From positions 47,553 through 111,552 of the forward strand of contig NZ_GL883760.1 in NCBI RefSeq assembly GCF_000205025.1: 64,000 bases of DNA. Reading direction: 5' to 3'. Positions 53,981 to 62,714 of the stretch are shown in pieces; position 1 is the stretch's first letter; each line of letters begins with the position of its first letter. This DNA comes from Parasutterella excrementihominis YIT 11859 (GTDB taxonomy: Bacteria > Pseudomonadota > Gammaproteobacteria > Burkholderiales > Burkholderiaceae_F). The notes under the pieces were generated by a model. The model had not been told where the DNA came from and did not search any database. It saw nothing but the letters and a program-made list of their open reading frames with translations. A program made the translations under genes and the position numbers.

Positions 53981-54750
53981 CAGACGGAGTAAACCTGCAG
54001 AAGCATCAAACCAATGTGCTTGAGGTCAAAAACCTCAAGAAAATTTACGGACCGAGAACCGTCGTCAAAGACGTGTCCTTGTCCATCAAAAGCGGTGAGG
54101 TCGTCGGTCTTTTAGGCCCGAACGGCGCCGGTAAGACCACGACGTTCTATATGATCGTGGGGCTAGTGGCAGCCAACGGAGGACAGATTCTTCTGAACGG
54201 AGAGTCGATTCAGCACCTCCCCATTTACAAGCGCGCCCGCATCGGAATTACTTACCTTCCGCAGGAAAACAGTGTTTTCAGAACGCTGACGGTCGAAGAA
54301 AATATTCAGGCCATTCTTGAGCTGCAGACCAACGAAGACGGCAGTCCGTTCACCAAGAAACAGATCAAGGAAGAACTTGAAAAGCTTTTGAACGAACTTC
54401 AGATCACCGGTATTCGTAAGAACCTGGCACCAACAGTCTCGGGCGGTGAGCGCCGTCGTACCGAAATCGCTCGCGCCTTGGCCGCTCGTCCTCGTTTTAT
54501 TTTGCTCGACGAACCGTTTGCCGGCGTCGACCCGATTGCGGTGATTGAAATTCAGCGTATCGTGCATTTCCTGAAGGAAAGAGGCATCGGTGTTTTGATC
54601 ACCGACCACAATGTTCGAGAAACCTTGGGGATTTGCGACCACGCTTACATCATCAGCAACGGCAGCGTCCTTGCACAGGGCAAGCCGGAAGCCATCGTTG
54701 AAAATCCGCAGGTCCGCAACGCTTACTTAGGCGATAACTTCACAATGTAG
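53977..54750 (+). CDS. lptB: LPS export ABC transporter ATPase LptB
   Basis: A 257-residue ATPase that powers LPS extraction through LptFG. Motifs are Walker [18 protein letters not shown] (about 46), Q-loop [18 protein letters not shown], signature [15 protein letters not shown] and Walker [17 protein letters not shown]. It has a short N-terminal extension of about 12 residues compared with E. coli. AGGAGA precedes the ATG. lptF and lptG are not in the window. Confidence 0.96.
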   Translation: MTDGVNLQKHQTNVLEVKNLKKIYGPRTVVKDVSLSIKSGEVVGLLGPNGAGKTTTFYMIVGLVAANGGQILLNGESIQHLPIYKRARIGITYLPQENSVFRTLTVEENIQAILELQTNEDGSPFTKKQIKEELEKLLNELQITGIRKNLAPTVSGGERRRTEIARALAARPRFILLDEPFAGVDPIAVIEIQRIVHFLKERGIGVLITDHNVRETLGICDHAYIISNGSVLAQGKPEAIVENPQVRNAYLGDNFTM

Positions 54751-54760
54751 GAGCTGCGTC

Positions 54761-56119
54761 ATGGCGGCATCGCTAAATCTGGTTCCGAGCCAGCACCTCA
54801 CTCTTACGCCGAAGATGCGGCAGACGCTTCAGGTGCTCCAGCTCTCCACTTTGGAACTGTCCCAGAAGATCAACGATGCCCTTGAGGACAATCCTCTTCT
54901 CGAAATTTGCGAATCCTCGGAAGAAGTCTCTGAGGGCAATACATCGGAAGGCGACCAAGAGCTCTACTGGAACGCCGAAGGAGACGACCCTGAAGAGTGG
55001 GAAACGCCGGCCGAAAAAACACTTTCAAGCCACCTTCTTGAACAGGCCGGCTGCCTGCCGCTTTCTGAAAAAGATTCCGGCCTTCTGCGCTGGCTTATCG
55101 GCTGTCTCGACAATGACGGTTTTCTTCCGGAAAGTCTAGAGGAAATCTCACAAAGCGCACCCTTCCCGAAAGATGAAACAGAGCTGGAAGACTGGCATGT
55201 CGCCCTTTCCCTTTTGCAAAGCTTCGATCCGCCCGGCATCGGCGCAAAGGACGCCAACGACTCCCTGCTTCTGCAGCTGAAGCACTTGCTCAACCGCAAG
55301 CTCGTTGGTACTGAGCTTGCAAAACTGACGGAAGCAACGCTTCGGGATCATCTGACCCTCGTTGCAAAGCATCGTTACGACGAGCTCAAAAACAAGCTCG
55401 GGTGCTCCACAGAGGAGATTAAATCCGTTCTCGAAGTGATCAGCCGACTGACGCCTCGGCCTGCCGCTGAGTTTTCTGCCGACAAAATTAATTTCATCAT
55501 TCCGGAAATTGCCGTAACTAAAGTTCAAGGCCGCTGGACTGTGCGGCTGATCAGCCGATTGGGTTCAAAAATCCGTTTGAATGATACTTATGCACAAGCT
55601 GTCGTCCAAAGCAAAGATAAAGAAACAATGCAGCTTTGGAAAGGTCGCCTCACGGAAGCCCGAGAACTGCTGCACAGCATTGAGCAGCGGGAAAAAACGC
55701 TGCTCAAGGTTGCCCGAGCGATTTTGGCGCATCAGGAGGCTTTTTTTGATAAAGGTCCTTCCGCGCTTCGTCCCCTGGTGCTTCGTCAAATTGCCGATGA
55801 AACCGAGCTGCATGAATCCACGGTCTCCCGTGCGTGCAGCGGCAAGTACCTTATCTGTCCGCTCGGGGTGTTTGAACTGAAATATTTCTTCAGCTCTTCC
55901 GTAGGACCTTCGGACAGCGGCGAGGCAGCCTCTGCCGCCTCCGTTAAGGCCGCGTTGAAACGCCTTGTCGACCAAGAGCCAAAGGCCAAGCCGCTGTCGG
56001 ATGCCAAACTTGCTTCTGCGCTTGAACAGCAAGGATTTGCCGTAGCACGCCGAACAGTAGCCAAGTATCGTGAATCCCTCGGGATTGCCCCCGCCTCCGA
56101 ACGAAAAAATCTCGACTAA
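54761..56119 (+). CDS. rpoN: RNA polymerase sigma-54 factor
   Basis: A 452-residue sigma-54. Region I is at the N-terminus (SLNLVPSQHLTLTPKMRQTL), followed by an acidic region II. The core-binding domain and the HTH (TELHESTVSRACSGKY, then FELKYFFSS) come next, and the RpoN box ARRTVAKYRE is near the C-terminus. It starts 10 bases after lptB, the common position in proteobacteria. I found no convincing -24/-12 promoter inside this window. Confidence 0.96.
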   Translation: MAASLNLVPSQHLTLTPKMRQTLQVLQLSTLELSQKINDALEDNPLLEICESSEEVSEGNTSEGDQELYWNAEGDDPEEWETPAEKTLSSHLLEQAGCLPLSEKDSGLLRWLIGCLDNDGFLPESLEEISQSAPFPKDETELEDWHVALSLLQSFDPPGIGAKDANDSLLLQLKHLLNRKLVGTELAKLTEATLRDHLTLVAKHRYDELKNKLGCSTEEIKSVLEVISRLTPRPAAEFSADKINFIIPEIAVTKVQGRWTVRLISRLGSKIRLNDTYAQAVVQSKDKETMQLWKGRLTEARELLHSIEQREKTLLKVARAILAHQEAFFDKGPSALRPLVLRQIADETELHESTVSRACSGKYLICPLGVFELKYFFSSSVGPSDSGEAASAASVKAALKRLVDQEPKAKPLSDAKLASALEQQGFAVARRTVAKYRESLGIAPASERKNLD

Positions 56120-56167
56120 AGCGGATGTGCTTTAGAATGGAAGGCTGTCAAAAGTTATGTCAATCTT

Positions 56168-56644
56168 ATGAACGGTTTGTGCAGTCTGTTAAAACCAGAC
56201 AATGTGTTGCTCGGAATCTCTCCCAGCAGTAAAAAACGAATCTTTGAACAGGCTTCCCAAACACTGAGCCTGATCTACGGTCTCGACAGGAAAGAGATTT
56301 TCGACGGCTTGTTTGCCCGTGAGCGATTGGGGTCAACCTACCTCGATCACGGCATCGCGCTTCCTCACTGCCGTCTCCCGAACATTAAAGAACCGTGCTG
56401 CCTGTTTGTAAAGCTGCACGGTGAACTTGAGAGCGACCGTCCCGGCGAACCGGCAGTCAGCGCCTTTTTCTTCCTCATTGCTCCGGAAGAGGCCGCAAGC
56501 GAACATTTGGCGCTTTTAGCTTCCGCCGCCGAAGTTTTTTCCGATGATACGCTGCGCGAAAAACTTTTAGCCGCTTCCTCTGCGGATACATTCTGCGGCA
56601 CTTTAAGAAGCTGGTGCAGCGTCCAGCCCTCCGATAAGGCTTAA
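56168..56644 (+). CDS. ptsN: nitrogen-regulatory phosphotransferase EIIA (PTS-Ntr)
   Basis: A 158-residue EIIA-Ntr protein with the phosphorylated His67 in DHGIALPHCRL. It regulates potassium, carbon and nitrogen functions rather than sugar uptake. It follows rpoN directly, with no hpf gene between them, although hpf occupies this place in many relatives. hprK follows. Confidence 0.92.
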   Translation: MNGLCSLLKPDNVLLGISPSSKKRIFEQASQTLSLIYGLDRKEIFDGLFARERLGSTYLDHGIALPHCRLPNIKEPCCLFVKLHGELESDRPGEPAVSAFFFLIAPEEAASEHLALLASAAEVFSDDTLREKLLAASSADTFCGTLRSWCSVQPSDKA

Positions 56645-56663
56645 ATATTCAGGTCCGACAACC

Positions 56664-57602
56664 ATGGCAACCTACCAACAGCTTTTCAACCTTTGCAAAA
56701 AGAAGTTCAATATCAGTTGGTTGTACGGTCAGTCACATGCCAACGAGAAGCTTTTCCTGACAGAAAAAGCAAAACAGTACCCTACTCTGTGTGTCGGCTT
56801 CTTGAACATTATTCATCCTGACCGACTTCACATCATCGGGCCGGCGGAAATAGAGTTTTTTAACCAGATCTCGCACGATGCCCGCATCGGTTTTCTGCAA
56901 AAACTTGTCGATAACAAGTCCTTAGGTTTGGTTGTTTGTCTGGACCTGGCGCTTCCGGACGACATGATTCAACCGCTGATCGATACCAATCTGCCGGTCT
57001 TCGGGACCTCCGAGCCGCCGGAAAAGGTTTTGACATTTGTCCGTCACAATATCGTTAAGCTCCTTGCACCGAGCTGTTCCATGCACGGCGTCTTCATGGA
57101 TGTATTCGGCATGGGCATTCTGCTTTCCGGCCAAAGCGGCATCGGTAAAAGCGAACTCGGCTTGGAGCTCGTCACGCGCGGCCACGGCCTAGTAGCCGAC
57201 GACGTCGTTGATTTCATTCAGAGAGCACCCGACTGGGTTGAAGGCTCTGCTCCTGCCCTTTTGGCAAATCTCCTTGAAGTTCGCGGAATCGGCCTGCTGG
57301 ATATCAAAACGATTTTCGGAGAGACTTCAGTGCGCAGAAAGATGCGTCTGAACCTCGTCGCCGAACTGAAACAGTTTGATCAGGGCGAACTGATGGAACG
57401 CCTGCCCGAAACCGAACTCTTTACCGAAGTTCTCGGACAGCCCATTCGCAAAATGATTATTCCCGTTGGCGGCGGCCGAAACTTAGCCGTCCTCGTTGAA
57501 GCAGCCGTGCGCAGTGCTATTCTTCAGCTCAGAGGCATCAACACCATTCAGGAATTCTTTGATCGCCAACGTAAACTCATGGAGCAGGAGGACGGTTTTT
57601 AA
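56664..57602 (+). CDS. hprK: HPr kinase/phosphorylase
   Basis: A 312-residue bifunctional enzyme that phosphorylates and dephosphorylates HPr on a serine. The P-loop GQSGIGKS is at 156-163, His141 lies in the conserved MHGVFMDV, and the signature LEVRGIGLLDIKTIFGE is near 208. It starts 19 bases after ptsN. Its presence suggests a PTS used for control rather than sugar uptake; ptsH is not in the window. Confidence 0.95.
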   Translation: MATYQQLFNLCKKKFNISWLYGQSHANEKLFLTEKAKQYPTLCVGFLNIIHPDRLHIIGPAEIEFFNQISHDARIGFLQKLVDNKSLGLVVCLDLALPDDMIQPLIDTNLPVFGTSEPPEKVLTFVRHNIVKLLAPSCSMHGVFMDVFGMGILLSGQSGIGKSELGLELVTRGHGLVADDVVDFIQRAPDWVEGSAPALLANLLEVRGIGLLDIKTIFGETSVRRKMRLNLVAELKQFDQGELMERLPETELFTEVLGQPIRKMIIPVGGGRNLAVLVEAAVRSAILQLRGINTIQEFFDRQRKLMEQEDGF

Positions 57603-57615
57603 CCGTTAAACGGAT

Positions 57616-58485
57616 ATGCAGCTTATTGTCGTCACGGGACTTTCCGGCAGCGGGAAATCCATTGCATTAAGGCAGCTCGAAGACCTTGGCTATTACTGCA
57701 TCGACAATCTGCCGGGCAACTATTTGGTACCGGTCGCCGAGCATCTCCATTCCGTCGGCCGAGACCTATTGGCGGTTTCTTTGGACTCGCGCAGCGACGC
57801 CTCCATCCCGGAAATTTCCAAGAGCTTCAAAACACTAAAAGAACACAACGTTGATATCCGCGTGCTGTGTTTAACTGCTTCCACCGATGCGCTCGTTCAG
57901 AGATACTCCGAGACACGCCGTCAGCATCCCTTATCGCAGCGTTCCGCCTCCGGCCCCGAAACTTTAGTCGAGGCCATTGAAAAAGAGCGGAAAATGCTGG
58001 AGCCTTTTGTCGGCTTTTCTCACATCATCGACACGACCGGCATGCTGCCCAATACGCTGAACCACTGGATCCGTAATTTCGTCAGAGCGAAGAAGGGCCG
58101 TATCCTCCTGACGTTTGAGTCCTTTGGATTTAAGCGCGGTCTTCCGATGGCGAGCGACCTCGTTTTTGACGTCCGCTGTCTGCCTAACCCTTACTGGGAA
58201 GAAGATCTTCGAAAGTACACCGGCAAGGACCAGCCGGTGATTGATTACTTGCGTTCAAAACCCGAAGTTCAGGAAATGATTTCCGATATTCAGAACTTCG
58301 TGGAGAAATGGCTCCCGTCTTACGAAGCTCAGAACCGACACTATCTTACGGTCTCGATCGGCTGCACCGGCGGTCAGCACCGTTCCGTCTACATCGCCGA
58401 AACGCTGGCTCGACACTTTTCGAAACTGTACGAAGGCGTCATCGTCCGCCACCGTACTTTGGACGCCGTCGCATCCAAAGATTAG
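57616..58485 (+). CDS. rapZ: RNase adapter protein RapZ
   Basis: A 289-residue P-loop protein (GLSGSGKS, about 7-14). In E. coli it guides sRNA GlmZ to RNase E and senses glucosamine-6-phosphate. The conserved C-terminal part has SFGFKRGLP and SIGCTGGQHRSVYIAE. It closes the block that begins at kdsD. The stop overlaps the convergent mutY stop by four bases. Confidence 0.95.
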   Translation: MQLIVVTGLSGSGKSIALRQLEDLGYYCIDNLPGNYLVPVAEHLHSVGRDLLAVSLDSRSDASIPEISKSFKTLKEHNVDIRVLCLTASTDALVQRYSETRRQHPLSQRSASGPETLVEAIEKERKMLEPFVGFSHIIDTTGMLPNTLNHWIRNFVRAKKGRILLTFESFGFKRGLPMASDLVFDVRCLPNPYWEEDLRKYTGKDQPVIDYLRSKPEVQEMISDIQNFVEKWLPSYEAQNRHYLTVSIGCTGGQHRSVYIAETLARHFSKLYEGVIVRHRTLDAVASKD

Positions 58486-59468
58486 AGAATTTCCAATAAG
58501 AGTTTTCGAATCGGCGTCGGAAGCGCTTCCCTCTCGATTTGCTCCTTCGTAAAAACTCTCCACTCGGCAGGAACTTCTTCGGGCATCGGGAGCCGAACAG
58601 GATAAATCTTGAGCAGAAGGTGCGTCAGTCGATGCTCGACGACCGGAAGAACCGCTTCCGGTTTCTCGGCGTCTTCCTCACAAAGCTCCGGAAGAGTCCA
58701 CAGCCCCTTCCAGTAGCGTTCGGTCTTTCTTACCAAATAAACTTCTTTTCCGTCGGTATAGACAGCAAGATTCAATATCTCCTCCGGCACCCGTGCCCTA
58801 ACCTTCTTTATTGGATATTCCAGCTGGCAGTCCGCAAGAAAAGCCTTGCAGTCTTGGTTGACAGGACACAGAAAACACAGCGGCTTAGTCCGTGTGCAGA
58901 CAGTCGCGCCAAGATCCATGACTGCTTGAGCGTAGGTGCGCCCTTCCCGTTGAGGCGTTTTGGCACGCGCATCCGCCCACAGCCGCTTTTCAGCCTCGCT
59001 CGGCGTCAAACCCTTGCCGATCATGCTGTGACGTGCCAGCACGCGCTTCACATTCCCATCAAGAATAGCGCAAGGCTCATCCGTTGCCGCGCTGCGAATT
59101 GCTGCGGCCGTCGAGACACCAATACCGGGAAGCGACTCCAGATCCACAAGCTCAATGGGGAAGCAGCCGCCAAAACGCTGCTGAACTTCTTTTGCACATT
59201 TGTGAAGGTTTCTGGCGCGGCTGTAATACCCAAGACCCGCCCAGAGCTTCATGACCTCTTCCTCTGGAGCTTCGGCAAGAGCTTGAACCGTCGAAAACCT
59301 TTCCATAAAGCGATTGAAATAAGGAATGACAGTCTTAACCTGCGTCTGCTGGAGCATGATTTCCGCAAGCCAGCGCACGTAAGGATCATGACTTTGCTGC
59401 CAAGGCAGATTGTTTCTTCCGTATTCCTTTTGCCAGGCAATGAGTCTCTCGGCAAAATTGCTGTCCAT
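58482..59468 (-). CDS. mutY: A/G-specific adenine glycosylase
   Basis: MutY removes adenine mispaired with 8-oxoguanine. The 328-residue protein has Glu36 (AEIMLQQTQV), the HhH motif (LPGIGVSTAAAI), catalytic Asp137 (ILDGNVKRVL), the [4Fe-4S] cysteines 191, 198, 201 and 207, and a C-terminal NUDIX-like domain that reads the 8-oxoG strand. It lies alone, downstream of a long terminator for the transporter gene. Confidence 0.95.
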   Translation of the reverse strand: MDSNFAERLIAWQKEYGRNNLPWQQSHDPYVRWLAEIMLQQTQVKTVIPYFNRFMERFSTVQALAEAPEEEVMKLWAGLGYYSRARNLHKCAKEVQQRFGGCFPIELVDLESLPGIGVSTAAAIRSAATDEPCAILDGNVKRVLARHSMIGKGLTPSEAEKRLWADARAKTPQREGRTYAQAVMDLGATVCTRTKPLCFLCPVNQDCKAFLADCQLEYPIKKVRARVPEEILNLAVYTDGKEVYLVRKTERYWKGLWTLPELCEEDAEKPEAVLPVVEHRLTHLLLKIYPVRLPMPEEVPAEWRVFTKEQIEREALPTPIRKLLLEIL

Positions 59469-59530
59469 TCAACTACCTCAAAACAATGTGTTCGGTCGCA
59501 CTCTGCATTCCATAACGACTGCAATCTACA

Positions 59531-59583
59531 ACAAAAAACGGTTTTCACGGCATTGAGCCGATCGCTCAATGCCGAAAAACCGT
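59531..59583 (-). terminator. long nested hairpin terminator after the uracil-type transporter
   Basis: CGGCATTGAGC (59548-59558) pairs with GCTCAATGCCG (59564-59574), and outside this ACGGTTTT (59538-59545) pairs with AAAACCGT (59576-59583). On the minus strand it is followed by TTTTTGTTG, as in a rho-independent terminator. Confidence 0.85.
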
Positions 59584-59606
59584 CTTCAAAATCACTCAGA
59601 AAAACG

Positions 59607-60896
59607 TTACTCTTTTTTGAGTTTCTTATCTTCCATGATCAGGTTCAGCAGAATGGCCGCAATGGTTGCTGTTCCGATTCCGCCCAAACCGAATCCGCCA
59701 ATTTTCAGCGAGAAATCCCCGGCACCTATAATCAGCGTAACAGCCGTCACGATCAGATTCTTGCTGGAAGCCAGATCAATCTGGTTTTCGATCATGATAC
59801 GCACACCGGCTGCAGCAATAAAACCAAAAACAATAACCGAAACAGCGCCTAGTAGCGGTCCTGGAATCGTTTGAATCAAGGCGCCGAACTTCGGAGAGAA
59901 GCTAAGCAAAATAGCAAAGCAGCCGGCAACTGGGAAGATTAATGTGGAGTACACACGGGTTGCAGCCATCACACCGATGTTTTCACCGTAGGTCGTCACA
60001 CCGGGACCGCCGACAAAACCGGCAAGGATCGTTGCTAGACCGTCGCCGAAGAAGCTGCGGCCGATATACGGGTCGAGGTTGCGGTGCGTCATCACGTTGA
60101 CAGCTTTGATATGCCCAAGGTTTTCAGCGATCAGAATCACAACCACCGGAACGATCAGGATCATAGCTTCAGGCTGGAAAACCGGAGCGGAGAAATTGGG
60201 AACTCCAACCCAACTGGCATTAATCAGCGGCTGGAAGTCAATCGGCTTGCCTAGAGCCATTACATTGGTGAGCAGCCAGTAAAGGATATAAGCAATCACA
60301 ATACCCACGAGAATCAGCAGCTTCTGCAGGAATCCTCGTAGGTAAACAGCGACAAAACCCATGATCAGGACCGCTACAGCCGCATACCATTGTTCAAAGT
60401 TGGTAGCGCCCATGCCTTTAACGGCAACCGGAGCGAGGTTCAGACCAATCGTCATCACAATGGCACCGGTCACAACCGGGGGCATCAGGCGTTCAATCCA
60501 GCCCACTCCGGTCCACATTACGATTAGACCTACAAGCGCGTACACAACACCGCAAGCAATCACACCGCCCATGGCGATCGGAATGTTGGGATTAAGGCCT
60601 GTGCCGGCATAGCCCGTGGCCGCAATGACCACACCGATGAAAGCGAAGCTGGAGCCCAAATAGCTCGGAACTCGGCCGCCAACAATTAAAAAGAATAAAA
60701 GCGTTCCGACGCCGCTCATGAAAATCGCGACATTGGGATCCAAACCCATAATCAGCGGTGCGAGCACCGTGGAACCGAACATGATGACGACGTGTTGGAT
60801 ACCCATTGCCAGGGTTTGGCCAAGAGGAAGTGTTTCGTCAGGCGCAATTGTGCCTTCCGTCTTGACTTTCCAACGTGGAAAGTAGTTTTGTGTCAT
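59607..60896 (-). CDS. uraA: nucleobase:cation symporter-2, uracil permease type
   Basis: A 429-residue NCS2 transporter with 14 predicted helices. It resembles E. coli UraA: YLGSSFAFIGVV near residue 80, the substrate-binding Glu and His in VILIAENLGHIKAV, and TTYGENIGVMAATRVYS with the second Glu. Uracil:proton symport is most likely; xanthine-type proteins are less similar. It is a single-gene unit that diverges from prfC. Confidence 0.88.
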   Translation of the reverse strand: MTQNYFPRWKVKTEGTIAPDETLPLGQTLAMGIQHVVIMFGSTVLAPLIMGLDPNVAIFMSGVGTLLFFLIVGGRVPSYLGSSFAFIGVVIAATGYAGTGLNPNIPIAMGGVIACGVVYALVGLIVMWTGVGWIERLMPPVVTGAIVMTIGLNLAPVAVKGMGATNFEQWYAAVAVLIMGFVAVYLRGFLQKLLILVGIVIAYILYWLLTNVMALGKPIDFQPLINASWVGVPNFSAPVFQPEAMILIVPVVVILIAENLGHIKAVNVMTHRNLDPYIGRSFFGDGLATILAGFVGGPGVTTYGENIGVMAATRVYSTLIFPVAGCFAILLSFSPKFGALIQTIPGPLLGAVSVIVFGFIAAAGVRIMIENQIDLASSKNLIVTAVTLIIGAGDFSLKIGGFGLGGIGTATIAAILLNLIMEDKKLKKE

Positions 60897-60987
60897 TGGG
60901 AGAGTCTCTAGGAATTAATCCTGGTAATTTTAGTAGCTCAATTAGTTAAATTTCGTTCATAAACCCTCACTTTTTCATTCATTGACA

Positions 60988-61015
60988 TTTGAATATCCAT
61001 CCTTTGATCTACAAT
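60988..61015 (+). promoter_or_regulatory. possible sigma-70 promoter of prfC
   Basis: TACAAT (61010-61015) is preceded by TTTGAA (60988-60993) at 16 bases. A perfect TTGACA at 60982-60987 is also present but is 22 bases from TACAAT, too far to work with it. Confidence 0.4.
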
Positions 61016-61050
61016 TCTCGGCTACAGATAAGTATAGGATTCTGAACAAA

Positions 61051-62679
61051 ATGGCTTTGCTAAGTCCACAGGCACAGAAACAAGTAAAGAGGCGGAGAAC
61101 CTTCGCAATCATCTCTCACCCCGACGCTGGTAAAACGACATTGACGGAAAAGCTTCTGCTTTTCGGCGGAGCTATTCAGATGGCCGGAGCCGTGAAGGGC
61201 CGAAAGGCAGGCCGTCATGCAACCAGTGACTGGATGGAAGTTGAAAAGCAGCGCGGTATTTCCGTCACCAGCTCGGTAATGCAGTTTGAATACAACGATC
61301 ACGTCATCAACTTACTGGATACCCCGGGACACGAAGACTTCTCGGAGGATACCTACCGCGTCTTAACGGCAGTGGACTGCGCCGTCATGGTCATCGATGC
61401 TGCCAAAGGCGTGGAAGCTCAAACCATCAAACTGCTTGAAGTCTGCCGTATGCGCAAGACTCCGATCATTACGTTCATCAACAAACTCGACCGCGAGGTT
61501 CAGGATCCGATTGACTTGCTCGGCGAGATTGAAAATGTTTTGAAGATCGACTGTGCCCCGATCACCTGGCCTGTCGGCATGGGAAAAACATTCCGCGGCG
61601 TCTTCTCCCTGCTCGATAACCGCATGAAGCGCTTCACCCCAGGGGGAGAAAAACTCTCCGACGACGTTGAAGTGATCGAAGGACTGGGCAATCCTCGCCT
61701 CGACGAACTTTTTCCGCTGGAAATGGATTACGTTCGCGAAAGCATCGAACTCATTCAAGGCGCCAGTGAGCCGTTCTCTCTTGAACGGTTCTTGGAAGGC
61801 TCCCAGACACCGGTTTTCTTCGGCTCCGGTGTCAACAACTTCGGTGTCGAGGACGTGTTGAATGCCCTGGTAAATTGGGCTCCAACGCCTCAGCCTCGCG
61901 ACGCCGGAAAGCGTATGGTTGAACCCGATGAAGCCAAGTTCTCTGGCTTTGTGTTCAAGATTCAGGCAAACATGGATCCGAAGCACCGCGACCGTATTGC
62001 CTTCTTCCGCGTCTGCTCCGGCGAATACCAGCCGGGTATGAAAGTGTTTCATGTCCGAGAAGGCAAAGAAATGAAGATCCCGAATGCCCTTACCTTCATG
62101 GCCAACGACCGCGTGCTGATGACAAACGCCGTTGCCGGCGACATCATCGGTATCTACAACCACGGCCAGCTGCACATCGGCGACACGCTTACGCAAGGCG
62201 AAGTGCTCGGCTTCACCGGTATTCCATACTTCGCTCCGGAACTGTTCCGCAGTGCTCGTCCGAAAGACCCTTTCAAAGCCAAACAGCTCCATAAAGGCTT
62301 GAAAGAACTCGGTGAAGAAGGTGCGATTCAGGTGTTTGAAGATGAACTCGGCAACCTTTACCTCGGCGCTGTCGGGCAGCTACAGTTCGAAATCGTAGCC
62401 CAGCGCTTAGCGACGGAATACAACGTCGACGCGATCTACGAAAACACATCTGTTTCTACGGCACGTTGGGTGACTTACCCCGACGAGCAGACACGCAAGG
62501 ATTTTGAGAAGGAACAGGGAATGCGTCTAGCCAAGGATGCAGACGGCAACACCGTTTACCTTGCCACAAGCATCTACAATCTGCAGACAACGCAGAAACA
62601 TTGGCCTCAGGTCACTTTCCACGTGACCCGTGAGCACGGTCAGAAGCTAAAACACACAGACGTCGACCTCGATATCTAA
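61051..62679 (+). CDS. prfC: peptide chain release factor 3
   Basis: RF3 is the GTPase that removes RF1/RF2 from the ribosome after termination. From the ATG at 61051 it has 542 residues, with G1 [15 protein letters not shown] (about 22-36), G3 [14 protein letters not shown] and G4 NKLDRE. The family start is [18 protein letters not shown]; a longer in-frame TTG start is unlikely. A terminator lies 6 bases after the stop. Confidence 0.96.
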   Translation: MALLSPQAQKQVKRRRTFAIISHPDAGKTTLTEKLLLFGGAIQMAGAVKGRKAGRHATSDWMEVEKQRGISVTSSVMQFEYNDHVINLLDTPGHEDFSEDTYRVLTAVDCAVMVIDAAKGVEAQTIKLLEVCRMRKTPIITFINKLDREVQDPIDLLGEIENVLKIDCAPITWPVGMGKTFRGVFSLLDNRMKRFTPGGEKLSDDVEVIEGLGNPRLDELFPLEMDYVRESIELIQGASEPFSLERFLEGSQTPVFFGSGVNNFGVEDVLNALVNWAPTPQPRDAGKRMVEPDEAKFSGFVFKIQANMDPKHRDRIAFFRVCSGEYQPGMKVFHVREGKEMKIPNALTFMANDRVLMTNAVAGDIIGIYNHGQLHIGDTLTQGEVLGFTGIPYFAPELFRSARPKDPFKAKQLHKGLKELGEEGAIQVFEDELGNLYLGAVGQLQFEIVAQRLATEYNVDAIYENTSVSTARWVTYPDEQTRKDFEKEQGMRLAKDADGNTVYLATSIYNLQTTQKHWPQVTFHVTREHGQKLKHTDVDLDI

Positions 62680-62685
62680 ATGCGC

Positions 62686-62714
62686 AGAGCCCGGAAATTC
62701 CGGGCTCTTGCCTT
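62686..62714 (+). terminator. rho-independent terminator after prfC
   Basis: AGAGCCCGGAA (62686-62696) pairs with TTCCGGGCTCT (62698-62708), followed by TGCCTTTT. It ends next to the convergent hydF stop; on the minus strand no T-run follows. Confidence 0.8.

Noticed and set aside
58955..58975. Sigma-54 promoter containing TGGCACG
   Set aside because: The -12 TTGC element is missing and the site lies inside mutY. Other TGGCAC matches in the window also fail.
60982..61015. Promoter with perfect TTGACA for prfC
   Set aside because: The nearest good -10 (TACAAT) is 22 bases away, beyond the working range. The weaker TTTGAA at 16 bases is preferred.
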